From the NCBI GenBank assembly GCA_944389065.1, contig CALXKZ010000007.1, positions 1 through 64,000 on the forward strand: a stretch of 64,000 bases of DNA, read 5' to 3'. Of this stretch, positions 26,370 to 34,596 are shown one piece after another (position 1 is the first letter of the stretch; the number at the start of each line of letters is the position of its first letter). The translations under genes were made by a program, and so were the position numbers. Under the pieces are notes generated by a model. That model made no database searches and was not told the origin of the DNA. It worked only from the letters and a program-made list of their open reading frames with translations. This DNA is from an uncultured Spirochaetaceae bacterium. GTDB taxonomy: Bacteria; Spirochaetota; Spirochaetia; Sphaerochaetales; Sphaerochaetaceae.

Positions 26370-26398
26370 TTGAGGCACGTTTCAGGCTGTGTTAGACT
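26370..26398 (+). promoter_or_regulatory. Putative promoter of the pfk-ppx-ppk operon
   Basis: TTGAGG (26370-26375) and TAGACT (26393-26398) are 17 bases apart, four of six matches each. The predicted start is near 26405, leaving a leader of about 17 bases with GGAGGTGG as ribosome site. Confidence 0.45.
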
Positions 26399-26421
26399 AG
26401 ACCCAAGTGGAGGTGGAATTT

Positions 26422-27492
26422 ATGAAAATCGGAATTCTCACAAGCGGAGGGGACTGCCCCGGTCTGAATGCTGTTATACGTGGTTTTGCAAAGTATGTCT
26501 TCAATGAAATCAAGGATGCGGAGCTGATTGGAATATCTGATGGATATCTTGGACTCATCAATAAGGATGTGAAGAAGATGAAGCCATCTGATTTCTCTGG
26601 GATTCTGAATGTCGGAGGCACTATTCTCGGCACGTCCAGACAGCCATTCAAGAGCATGACGGATGAGGATAGGAATGGCCAGAGCAAGCTCGATATGATG
26701 AAAAAGAACTACAATTCGCTCGGGCTTGATCTTCTTGTGACTCTCGGAGGTGCTGGAACACATAAGACTGCGGCTCTTCTTTCCAGTGTCGGACTCAATG
26801 TAATAGGCATTCCGAAGACTATCGATAATGATATCTATGGAACTGATGTCACATTCGGTTTCCATACTGCTGTTGATATCGCAACGGAGTGCATCGACAG
26901 GATTCATACAACAGCAGCAAGCCATGGACGGACTATGCTTATTGAGATCATGGGAAACAAAGTAGGCTGGCTGACGCTTTATTCTGGCATTGCAGGCGGT
27001 GCTGATATCATACTTCTGCCGGAGATCCCATATGATCCAGATGCTGTTGTAAAAACTGTTGAGAAGAGAATCGAGAATGGCAGGGCATTCAATATCATTG
27101 CAATAGCAGAAGGTGCCATGAGCATTGAGGAATCGAAGATGAAGAAGCAGGAGCGCCTGGAGTTCAGAGGAGGCCGGGCAACAGGTACGGAGAAGCTTGC
27201 TGAATATATTGAAGCGAAAGCCGGAGTAGAGACGAGGACTGTTGTTCCTGGACATCTTCAGAGAGGCGGTTCTCCTTCTCCATATGACAGACTTCTTTCT
27301 ACTGAGATGGGTTCATATGCCGGACGTCTTGCAAAGGAAGGAAAACATGGTGTGACAGTTGCTCTCCGTGGTACTGAGATCACATACAATGCCCTTGCTG
27401 ATATCGCAGGGAAAATGAAGTTCGTGCCAACTGATCATCAGCTTCTCAGTGTTGCCAGATCCATTGGCATTTCATTCGGAGATGGAAGGTAA
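26422..27492 (+). CDS. 6-phosphofructokinase (ATP- or PPi-type not settled)
   Basis: A 356-residue PFK with GILTSGGDCPGLNAVIRG at the N-terminus, PKTIDNDIYGTDVTFGFHTA with the catalytic Asp (135), and GHLQRGGSPSPYDR near the C-terminus. The donor-site loop reads GGAGT (109-113) instead of GGDGT/S, so the usual metal-binding Asp is Ala111. The next Gly favours ATP, while Lys132 in PKTIDND is the form found in PPi enzymes and in some ATP enzymes. It phosphorylates fructose 6-phosphate in glycolysis. It is three bases from an exopolyphosphatase-like gene, followed by polyphosphate kinase. The gene symbol is left open because the subfamily is unclear. Confidence 0.88.
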   Translation: MKIGILTSGGDCPGLNAVIRGFAKYVFNEIKDAELIGISDGYLGLINKDVKKMKPSDFSGILNVGGTILGTSRQPFKSMTDEDRNGQSKLDMMKKNYNSLGLDLLVTLGGAGTHKTAALLSSVGLNVIGIPKTIDNDIYGTDVTFGFHTAVDIATECIDRIHTTAASHGRTMLIEIMGNKVGWLTLYSGIAGGADIILLPEIPYDPDAVVKTVEKRIENGRAFNIIAIAEGAMSIEESKMKKQERLEFRGGRATGTEKLAEYIEAKAGVETRTVVPGHLQRGGSPSPYDRLLSTEMGSYAGRLAKEGKHGVTVALRGTEITYNALADIAGKMKFVPTDHQLLSVARSIGISFGDGR

Positions 27493-27495
27493 AGC

Positions 27496-28401
27496 ATGAA
27501 GATAGCCATAATGGATTTCTCAAGCACAGCGCTTTCACTCCTTGTCGCCGAGGTTTCCAGAGAGCATATAGAGCCGATGATCGGGCTTCGCCGCTCTGTT
27601 TCCCTTGTTGATTATATGTCAAAGAAGGGAAAGCTTTCGGATAGAGGAGTCGAGAAAGTAATTGAAGCTGTCAGATATCTTGAGGATGCAGCTAAGAAGG
27701 TAGGATCCGATAGATTGGTTCTTATTGCTACAGCTTCGATGAGACTTGTATCGAACTATGCAGAAATCCAGGAGGCTGTCTATCAGTCGACAGGGCTTTC
27801 ATTTGATATTCTGAACGGAAAAGAAGAGGCCTTTGCCGATGCAGAGGCAAATAGGGAATATGCTTCGCTTGGCGATGCCCTGCTGCTGGATATAGGAGGA
27901 GCGACTGCAGAGCTTGCAGACTTGGAGGAGGATGACATGGAGAATATGTTCTCGCTTCCTATCGGGCCTGTGACGCTCCGTAAGTTCTCCTCCTCGTTCT
28001 ATCCTGATGAAGATGAAATCCGCGAGATGCGCAGTGCGATCAGGAAGGTCCTTTCCAGAGAACTTGTCTATCCAGGAGCAATATTCGGGCATATCGTGCT
28101 GGTGGGCGGGAACTGCGAGGCTCTCTACAGCGTATATTCAGATTTCTACAAAGTATCGGAGTCTGCGCTCAGGGTAATGAAAAGGAAGAAGCTGAAGCGG
28201 TTGATCTCTTATCTTGCCTCATCAGATGACAGATCTTCGATTCTGATAAAGAATGCTCCGGAGAAGGCGCATCTGCTTATTCCTTCTGCTGTTCTGGCGC
28301 ATTCGATTGCAAAATACTTCGCTGCGGATGAGCTGATAATATCAAGCAAAGGAGTCAAGGAGGGATATCTGAGGCTCCTTATGGAGGAAATAAATGGCTA
28401 A
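27496..28401 (+). CDS. ppx: Ppx/GppA family phosphatase (exopolyphosphatase-like)
   Basis: A 301-residue protein of the ASKHA fold. It has the N-terminal DFSSTALSLLVAEV phosphate loop, KEEAFADAEANREYASLG with the conserved Glu, LLLDIGGATAELADLE, and LVGGNCEAL. It lacks the C-terminal HD-like domain of longer Ppx proteins. Members remove terminal phosphates from polyphosphate or convert pppGpp to ppGpp. Since it overlaps ppk by eight bases, polyphosphate breakdown is the likely role, opposing Ppk. It also follows phosphofructokinase by three bases, coupling the three genes. Confidence 0.82.
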   Translation: MKIAIMDFSSTALSLLVAEVSREHIEPMIGLRRSVSLVDYMSKKGKLSDRGVEKVIEAVRYLEDAAKKVGSDRLVLIATASMRLVSNYAEIQEAVYQSTGLSFDILNGKEEAFADAEANREYASLGDALLLDIGGATAELADLEEDDMENMFSLPIGPVTLRKFSSSFYPDEDEIREMRSAIRKVLSRELVYPGAIFGHIVLVGGNCEALYSVYSDFYKVSESALRVMKRKKLKRLISYLASSDDRSSILIKNAPEKAHLLIPSAVLAHSIAKYFAADELIISSKGVKEGYLRLLMEEING

Positions 28402-30445
28402 GGAGAAATCCAGGTGCATCTGTGCGCCGTATATCAACAGAGAATATTCATGGCTTCAGTTCGATGACAGGGTTCTTGATCAGGCAAGGGATCCGGAGAA
28501 TCCTTTGCTTGAGCGCTGCTGTTTCCTTTCGATCTTCATTTCCAATCTTGATGAGTTCGTACGGGTGCGTCTTGGATCTCTGCTGAATCTGGAGCTCCAT
28601 AGCCCTGATTATACGGACAATAAGACCGGAATGTCTGCCCGGGATCAGATAGATGCGATTCTTGGAATGCTTCCATCATATTACAAAAAGGCCGATGATA
28701 CTTTCTCTAAGCTTAGGAAAGAGCTGAAGAAAGCTGGGGTTGATATCATTCTTCATGGGAATATGACAGATACCCAGAAGACAAAATCCCTCGCATATTT
28801 CCAGGAGAATATCGTTCCATTCCTTTCGCCGCTTATTCTCGATGCAAAGCACCCTATGATCAGGTTCGAGAATCAGAGGCTGTATCTTGTATTGCGTCTT
28901 GAGCGTGATGGCCGTGATATGTTCGGCGTGGTATCGATGGGCATGCGGATTGAACCTCTTGTTCCGATTTCCGGAGGCAAGAAGGTCAGGCTGATACCAG
29001 CAGAAGAGCTTCTGTATCTTTTCGGGGACTCTCTTTTCCCTTCATGCCACATCAAGGAGAAGGCTCTTGTGAGGATTACCCGCAATGCTGACTTCGAAGC
29101 AACAGTCGAGGATGCCGATATCGAATACGACTTCGATTTCTCGAAGCTCATACGCAACAGAGTAGAGTCCAGGGGAAGCCTTGCTGCGGTGCGTCTTGAG
29201 ATGAATGCCGAATCAGAGGAGCTGAAGTCCTTCCTTATAAAGCATCTGGGCATAAAGAAGAACCAGGTCTTCATGGTCGGAGGATGTTTCTCTTATAAAT
29301 ACATGTTCTCTCTTGACGACTATTTCCCTGCAGCAGTAAGGCCCACGCTGAGGTATCCGGCTTTCAAAGGGTCAATCTCTTCAACGCTGCAGAAAGGAAC
29401 GATGATTGATACAGCTCTCCGCCGCGATATCTTCCTTTCATATCCATTCCAGTCGATGGATCCGCTTTTATGGTTGCTGGATGAATGTGCGGATGATCCC
29501 AGAGTGAACAATATAAAGATAACAATCTATCGCCTTGCAAATCATTCGAGGATCGTTCAGTCTCTTGTGCGTGCAGCTGAGAACGGCAAGGATGTTTCTG
29601 TGGTGATGGAGCTCTGCGCACGGTTTGATGAGGAGTCCAATCTCTCATATGCCAAGCAGCTTCAGGAGGCTGGGTGCACCGTCTTCTATGGGGTTGAGAA
29701 TTACAAAGTGCATTCGAAGATCATTTCGATTGTTCTTCGTGATAAGGGCAAGGTAAGGTATATTACCCATCTGGGGACAGGGAATTACAATGAGAGCACA
29801 GCAAAGCAGTATACCGATCTGAATATCATCACTTCTGATAAAGATATAGGGCAGGACGGCGTCGCTTTTTTCAGCAACCTTGCCACTATGACAATAGATT
29901 CGGAGTATAAAAGGCTGCTTGTGGCTCCATTTACGCTTAAGCAGGGCATTATCAATGCGATTGACAATGAGATAAAGAAAGGATCTGATGGGTCAATCAC
30001 ATGCAAGATGAACTCTCTTTCCGATAAGGAGATGATTGATAAGCTTGTGGAAGCATCAATAAAAGGTGTACGTGTCCGTCTGATCATCCGCGGTATCTGC
30101 TGCCTCCTTCCAGGAGTGCCTGGGCTGACTGAGAATATTACGGTAAAGAGTATTGTCGGACGTTTCCTTGAGCACTCGAGAATATATTCATTCGGTTCGG
30201 GCGATATGTATATTTCGTCTGCGGATCTTATGACGAGAAATGTCGACAGACGTGTTGAGATTGCAACTCCTGTGCTGGATCCGGAGATCAAGAAGACGAT
30301 ACGGAATATGCTTGAGTACATGCTGAATGACAATGTCAAAGGAAGGGTGCTTGAAAACAATGGGCAGTATACAGCTGTTCCGAGAATCCCTGAGCCGATA
30401 AACTCACAGGAGCTTTTTCTGGGATATTTCCATTCAGGGAACTGA
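28394..30445 (+). CDS. ppk: Polyphosphate kinase 1
   Basis: A 683-residue Ppk1. N-terminal part: INREYSWLQFDDRVLDQA and FLSIFISNLDEFVRVR. The two phospholipase-D-like catalytic domains hold the autophosphorylated His440 in NYKVHSKIISI and the second His in EHSRIYSFG. It makes polyphosphate from ATP at the membrane. It is the last gene of the pfk-ppx-ppk operon. Polyphosphate would serve as phosphate and energy store, and as chaperone under stress. asd follows after 64 bases with its own leader. Confidence 0.95.
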   Translation: MAKEKSRCICAPYINREYSWLQFDDRVLDQARDPENPLLERCCFLSIFISNLDEFVRVRLGSLLNLELHSPDYTDNKTGMSARDQIDAILGMLPSYYKKADDTFSKLRKELKKAGVDIILHGNMTDTQKTKSLAYFQENIVPFLSPLILDAKHPMIRFENQRLYLVLRLERDGRDMFGVVSMGMRIEPLVPISGGKKVRLIPAEELLYLFGDSLFPSCHIKEKALVRITRNADFEATVEDADIEYDFDFSKLIRNRVESRGSLAAVRLEMNAESEELKSFLIKHLGIKKNQVFMVGGCFSYKYMFSLDDYFPAAVRPTLRYPAFKGSISSTLQKGTMIDTALRRDIFLSYPFQSMDPLLWLLDECADDPRVNNIKITIYRLANHSRIVQSLVRAAENGKDVSVVMELCARFDEESNLSYAKQLQEAGCTVFYGVENYKVHSKIISIVLRDKGKVRYITHLGTGNYNESTAKQYTDLNIITSDKDIGQDGVAFFSNLATMTIDSEYKRLLVAPFTLKQGIINAIDNEIKKGSDGSITCKMNSLSDKEMIDKLVEASIKGVRVRLIIRGICCLLPGVPGLTENITVKSIVGRFLEHSRIYSFGSGDMYISSADLMTRNVDRRVEIATPVLDPEIKKTIRNMLEYMLNDNVKGRVLENNGQYTAVPRIPEPINSQELFLGYFHSGN

Positions 30446-30509
30446 AAAATATTGCACAAGATATTCCAAAGGGGATATCCTTCGCTAAATTATAAGGATA
30501 GCGTGTAGT

Positions 30510-31532
30510 ATGGAGAACAGAAAATTCAAGGTTGCGGTTATTGGTGCTACAGGAGCGGTCGGGCAGGTTTTCATGTGGATGCTCTCCGATCATCCCTGGT
30601 TCGAGCTCAGCTATGTCACAGCCTCTGCTGCGAGAGTAGGGCAGAAATATGCTGCCACAGTCCATTGGGTAATGCCTTTTGAGATGCCTGAAGTCCTCAG
30701 GGATATGGAGGTCAGGGAGTTCAACTTCGAAGCTATGAAGAAGGAGGGAGTGCAGATTGTTTTCTCTGCTCTTCCTGCGGCTGTTGCCCGTGAGGCAGAA
30801 CCTCAGATGAGGGCGAATGGCTTCTATGTGTTCTCCAATGCAGCTGCAATGCGCTATGACAAGGATGTTCCGATTCTCATTCCTGAGACGAATTCCGAAC
30901 AGCTTGAGCTGATTAGGAATCAAGGATATCCTCAGACAGGTTTCTGTGTCACGAATGCGAACTGTGTCACTACAGGTCTTGCTATGGCATTAGCCCCGCT
31001 GAGGAAATTCGGCATCAAGACGATAACGATAAACAGTTACCAGAGCGTATCCGGAGCAGGATATCCGGGCCTTTCCTCCTTTGATATCACAGATAACTGC
31101 ATTCCTTATATAGGAGGAGAGGAGGAGAAGATCGAGAAGGAGATAAAGAAGATCCTTTCAATTGATCCAGATGTGTATGCCTATACAGTACGCGTTCCTG
31201 TGATGTTCGGACATCTTGAGACAGTATGGCTCGATTTCGAGAAGGATGTGGAGATCGATGATGTAATCAGCGCATGGGAGAACTTCAAGGAAGCCCATGA
31301 TCTTCCTTCAACGCCTGCCCATCCTGTCGTGTACTCCTCTGAGCCTACATTCCCGCAGCCCAAGTATGCTTTCTGGGGAACTCCGAAGGGAATGGTTGTT
31401 TACACAGGAAGACTCAAGAAGAAGAACGGAAGGATCGGCTTTGTGCTCCTGGTCAACAATATCGTGAAGGGAGCCGCCGGCGGGTCTATACAGAACGCAG
31501 AGGCGTTTGTCACACGGTTCGGTCTGAGATAA
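30510..31532 (+). CDS. asd: Aspartate-semialdehyde dehydrogenase, archaeal/fungal type
   Basis: A 340-residue ASADH. It starts with the NADP loop VAVIGATGAVGQVFMWML, has the catalytic Cys in TNANCVTTG, SYQSVSGAGYPG, and the closing NNIVKGAAGGSIQNAEAF. These features and length fit the archaeal/fungal branch rather than the usual bacterial branch. It reduces aspartyl phosphate to the semialdehyde needed for Lys, Thr and Met, thus feeding the metA-metY step encoded at 9109-11306. A purine-rich AAGGA lies 11 bases before the ATG. A hairpin follows the stop, shared with the converging metallo-hydrolase gene. Confidence 0.93.
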   Translation: MENRKFKVAVIGATGAVGQVFMWMLSDHPWFELSYVTASAARVGQKYAATVHWVMPFEMPEVLRDMEVREFNFEAMKKEGVQIVFSALPAAVAREAEPQMRANGFYVFSNAAAMRYDKDVPILIPETNSEQLELIRNQGYPQTGFCVTNANCVTTGLAMALAPLRKFGIKTITINSYQSVSGAGYPGLSSFDITDNCIPYIGGEEEKIEKEIKKILSIDPDVYAYTVRVPVMFGHLETVWLDFEKDVEIDDVISAWENFKEAHDLPSTPAHPVVYSSEPTFPQPKYAFWGTPKGMVVYTGRLKKKNGRIGFVLLVNNIVKGAAGGSIQNAEAFVTRFGLR

Positions 31533-31550
31533 TCCAGAGTGTACGGAAAT

Positions 31551-31578
31551 AGGGCAGCTGATCTGATTCGGCTGCCTT
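31551..31578. terminator. Bidirectional hairpin between asd and the metallo-hydrolase
   Basis: An 8-bp stem (31551-31558 with 31571-31578, one G-T pair, 12-base loop) lies in the 54 bases between two converging genes. T-runs are weak on both sides, so it is a modest terminator. Confidence 0.5.
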
Positions 31579-31586
31579 ATCTGTTC

Positions 31587-32198
31587 TTATGCATTCGCAG
31601 GTTTCAGTACAACTGCTGTGGAATCGAAGCTTTCATCTGTATCAATAGTGCTTCTATCAAGATGGATGGCATTTCTGAAGCATGATATGAAATCTTTCTC
31701 AGATGATAGGACATCGAATCCAAAGCAATCGACTTTGAAGTGCATCGGTATTGCCATACGAGGCTGAAGCTCTTTGATGATTGATGCAGCTGTTTTCCCA
31801 TCTATTGTGTAGAAACCGCCTACAGGAATCAATATTGCATCAAGGTCCTTCAGTTTGCCGCTTTCCGGGGGAAGACATCCGAGATCACCCATATGTGCAA
31901 TCTTTGCATTCTTTCCGGTTATTATATAGATTCTGTTCTTTCCTCGCTTTGTTCCCGTTGCATCATCATGGAATGTCTCGATTGTCTCGACGGAAAGAGG
32001 TGTCTTGCCTGATGCTTTTATCTTAACCCCCGCCCTGAAATTGTGATCTCCATGTTCATGTGTGCAGATAACATCGTCCGCAGTTTCACGTACCTCTGAT
32101 AATCCAGGTACAGATCCATCTTCATATGGGTCTATGATGATTGAGTATCCATCCTCCTCTATTCTGAAGCATGAGTGCCCTATCCAAGTGATTCTCAT
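31587..32198 (-). CDS. MBL-fold metal-dependent hydrolase
   Basis: A 203-residue metallo-beta-lactamase-fold protein of the short, stand-alone kind. It has ITWIGHSCFRIE at the start, the metal motif THEHGDHN, AHMGDLGCLPP with the next ligand, and AIPMHFK near the end with the last His. It binds zinc or iron. Proteins of this group are often labelled L-ascorbate-lactonase-like or Zn-dependent hydrolase, but the substrate is not known. It converges on asd and diverges from yajC, so it is probably a single-gene unit. Confidence 0.82.
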   Translation of the reverse strand: MRITWIGHSCFRIEEDGYSIIIDPYEDGSVPGLSEVRETADDVICTHEHGDHNFRAGVKIKASGKTPLSVETIETFHDDATGTKRGKNRIYIITGKNAKIAHMGDLGCLPPESGKLKDLDAILIPVGGFYTIDGKTAASIIKELQPRMAIPMHFKVDCFGFDVLSSEKDFISCFRNAIHLDRSTIDTDESFDSTAVVLKPANA

Positions 32199-32302
32199 AA
32201 AAGCCTCCAGATTGATTTTACCACGATTCCTTTAGGGAATATCGATTCTTCTCCGCTGCTGTAAATATGCATACGGAATGGAGGCTAAGAACGCATACTG
32301 CC

Positions 32303-32331
32303 TTGACCTCTGCCTGCCTAAATGCTAATTT
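32303..32331 (+). promoter_or_regulatory. Putative promoter of yajC
   Basis: TTGACC (32303-32308) and TAATTT (32326-32331) are 17 bases apart. The predicted start near 32338 gives a leader of about 30 bases ending in AGAGGTTTC before the yajC ATG. Confidence 0.4.
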
Positions 32332-32368
32332 TCGTATATCGAAATAAAAAGACAGAGGTTTCACTCAG

Positions 32369-32797
32369 ATGAACAGCACCAGCGGATCAATGATGACGAC
32401 AATGATTACTTTCGTACTTATCATTCTTATCTTCTATTTCCTGATGATCAGGCCACAGAAGAAGAGGGATAAGGAAGCTAAGGCAATGCTTGCCGCAATG
32501 AAGAAGGGAGACAAGGTTGTCACAATCGGAGGTATTCATGGCACTATTGTCATGGTAAAGGATAATACGGTTATCATAAAAGTTGATGATTCTGCCCGCA
32601 TTGAGTTCTCAAAGAACGCTATTTCCACAGTAACTCCGAAAGGAACGGAGAAGCCTGCTCCGAAGAAGGAAAAGGCAGAGGCTGAAAAGGCTGCGGAGAA
32701 TAAGGCCGTTGAGAATAAGCCGGCAGGAGAGATCACTCCAGAGACAAAAGCTGCAGAGAATGCTGCAGAGAAGAGCGAAGAAAAAGAGGATAAGTAA
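32369..32797 (+). CDS. yajC: Preprotein translocase subunit YajC with charged C-terminal tail
   Basis: A 142-residue protein. One membrane helix (TFVLIILIFYFLMIRPQKKR) is followed by the conserved small domain KKGDKVVTIGGIHGTIVMV. After residue 90 comes a Lys/Glu/Ala-rich tail of about 50 residues, longer than in typical YajC (about 110). YajC joins SecDF at the SecYEG channel; secD and secF follow directly. An intrinsic-terminator-like hairpin separates yajC and secD. Confidence 0.93.
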   Translation: MNSTSGSMMTTMITFVLIILIFYFLMIRPQKKRDKEAKAMLAAMKKGDKVVTIGGIHGTIVMVKDNTVIIKVDDSARIEFSKNAISTVTPKGTEKPAPKKEKAEAEKAAENKAVENKPAGEITPETKAAENAAEKSEEKEDK

Positions 32798-32829
32798 AGA
32801 ACACTCTTTTGAGTCGATTATGGAGGAAA

Positions 32830-32857
32830 GGGGAATCTTCTTGATTCCCTGTTTTTT
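32830..32857 (+). promoter_or_regulatory. Hairpin with U-run between yajC and secD, next to the secD start
   Basis: A 7-bp stem (32831-32837 with 32843-32849, extended by one G-T pair) is followed by GTTTTTT, ending two bases before the secD ATG. The only ribosome-site sequence, GGAGG at 32822-32826, lies on the far side. Folding removes 19 bases and leaves about 14 between GGAGG and ATG. It can act as a partial terminator, a translation switch for secD, or both. Confidence 0.65.
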
Positions 32858-32859
32858 AT

Positions 32860-34596
32860 ATGAGCAAAATAGGACGTTCCCTGCTTGTGCTTCTGGTTAT
32901 CGTGGTATGCGCGATGCTTCTTTATCCTACAATCAGATGGTATTTCTTCGTGCCCGATGATGTTAAGGATCTGGCTGCTGGAAGCAATGAGAATATCAGG
33001 GATTGGGCAAGAGGACAGGCTTCAAGAGAGATTCAGGATCTCCGGGCAATGCTTCAGTCAGGAAGGGATCAGGGAATCCCTGATGATTACAACTATCTTA
33101 TAAGCTATGCGGAAGATGAAAGAAGGGAAAGGAATATGGATATGCCTGAAAGCTGGGATATCTATTCACTGCTGTCATCGTTTGCTAGTGAAGATGATCT
33201 TTTCATGGTGATTGAGAGTCATTACCGTGATGAGATAATGGATGCAAAGAGACTTTCCGGCAACGTCCTCCAGCTTGGGCTTGATCTGAGAGGTGGCATG
33301 TCTGTGGTGCTTGAGGCTGATACTGATAGCTTCGAGGCCCAGCATGGGTACAGGCCTTCCGGAGCTGAGCTTTCTTCCCTGATTGCTGATGATATAGAGA
33401 TTCTCACTTCCCGTATCGATCAGTTCGGAGTCACTGAACCTGATATAAGACAGCAGGGAGCGGAGCAGATACTGATTGAAGTTCCTGGAGAGGTCGATCC
33501 TGAGAGGGTTGATTCTTTCCTTATGTCCAGAGGCTCGCTTACTTTCCACCTCGTTGATTCAGAGCTTACCGCAAGGGTCAACAGGGATTATATGGGCAGC
33601 CGGGCTAAGGCATTCCGTTCTGATGGATCGATCATCATACCGGATTATATTCCAGCCGGAAGAGAGCTTCTCGGATACTATACAGAGGATGAATACGGGA
33701 TTGATGAGCTTAGAGAGTTCGTTGTCATTCATTCTGATGTAGCGCTGGATGGAACGCATCTTGAATCAGCCAGAATGGAACGCAACCCTCAGAATAATCA
33801 GCCAGTGGTCAATTTCCGTCTCGACAGCGAAGGCGGAAAGATCTTCTATGACCTTACTTCACAGCATGTGGGAGAACAGCTGTCTGTCGTGATGGATGGC
33901 AAGGTGAAGAGCGTTGCAGTGATCAATAGCGCTATAAGCCAGGATGTGCAGCTTGCAGGATCATTCTCGGAGGACGAAGCCCAGTCTCTGGCAGTCGCGC
34001 TCCGTACCTCGTCGCTGCCTATTGATCTTGCAATTGTTTCTCAGCAGGGTGTTGGCGCCTCTCTTGGTTCCGATGCAGTATCAGTAGCGCTGAAGGCAAT
34101 ACTTTTCGGTCTTTTCCTCATTGTTTTCTTTATGATCATTTACTACGGGCCTGCGGGATTCATTGCGGACTTTGCTCTTCTGATGAACTTCTACATGATG
34201 ATTGCAGTGCTTTCTGCTCTTCATTTCACGCTTACTCTTTCGTCGGTTGCAGGCTTGGTGCTGACCTTGGGGATGGCCATAGATGCAAACGTCATCATCT
34301 ATGAAAGAATGAAGGAGGAGATTGCCGCAGGGAAAACGCCTTATGAGACTGTGAAGCTTGGCTTCGGACATGCGTTCTGGACGATAATGGATTCGAATGT
34401 GACAACGATAATAGCAGCAGTTGTCCTGTCAGTCCTTGGATCAAGCACTGTGAAAGGCTTTGCCAACACACTTGCTGTAGGTATTGTCTGCTCACTCTTC
34501 ACATCGCTTTTCGTTTCCCATCTTCTTTTTGATTTCTTTGTTAAGGAAGAGAGCATCAAAGGAGTCGGCCTTTCATGGAGAAGGAGGGGTATATGA
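32860..34596 (+). CDS. secD: Protein translocase subunit SecD
   Basis: A 578-residue SecD. After the first helix (LLVLLVIVVCAMLLYPTI) comes a large periplasmic part with the conserved LGLDLRGGMSVVLE, and in the C-terminal membrane domain GLVLTLGMAIDANVIIYERMKEE. SecD with SecF uses the proton or sodium gradient to pull exported proteins across the membrane. An in-frame stop at 32842 means translation cannot start earlier, so the ATG at 32860 is fixed, yet it has no ribosome site directly before it; see the hairpin entry. It overlaps secF by ATGA. Confidence 0.96.
   Translation: MSKIGRSLLVLLVIVVCAMLLYPTIRWYFFVPDDVKDLAAGSNENIRDWARGQASREIQDLRAMLQSGRDQGIPDDYNYLISYAEDERRERNMDMPESWDIYSLLSSFASEDDLFMVIESHYRDEIMDAKRLSGNVLQLGLDLRGGMSVVLEADTDSFEAQHGYRPSGAELSSLIADDIEILTSRIDQFGVTEPDIRQQGAEQILIEVPGEVDPERVDSFLMSRGSLTFHLVDSELTARVNRDYMGSRAKAFRSDGSIIIPDYIPAGRELLGYYTEDEYGIDELREFVVIHSDVALDGTHLESARMERNPQNNQPVVNFRLDSEGGKIFYDLTSQHVGEQLSVVMDGKVKSVAVINSAISQDVQLAGSFSEDEAQSLAVALRTSSLPIDLAIVSQQGVGASLGSDAVSVALKAILFGLFLIVFFMIIYYGPAGFIADFALLMNFYMMIAVLSALHFTLTLSSVAGLVLTLGMAIDANVIIYERMKEEIAAGKTPYETVKLGFGHAFWTIMDSNVTTIIAAVVLSVLGSSTVKGFANTLAVGIVCSLFTSLFVSHLLFDFFVKEESIKGVGLSWRRRGI

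Noticed and set aside
26392-27255. 287-codon open frame antisense to phosphofructokinase
   Set aside because: The PFK frame carries all family motifs; the antisense product is Cys/His/Ser-rich with no family pattern.
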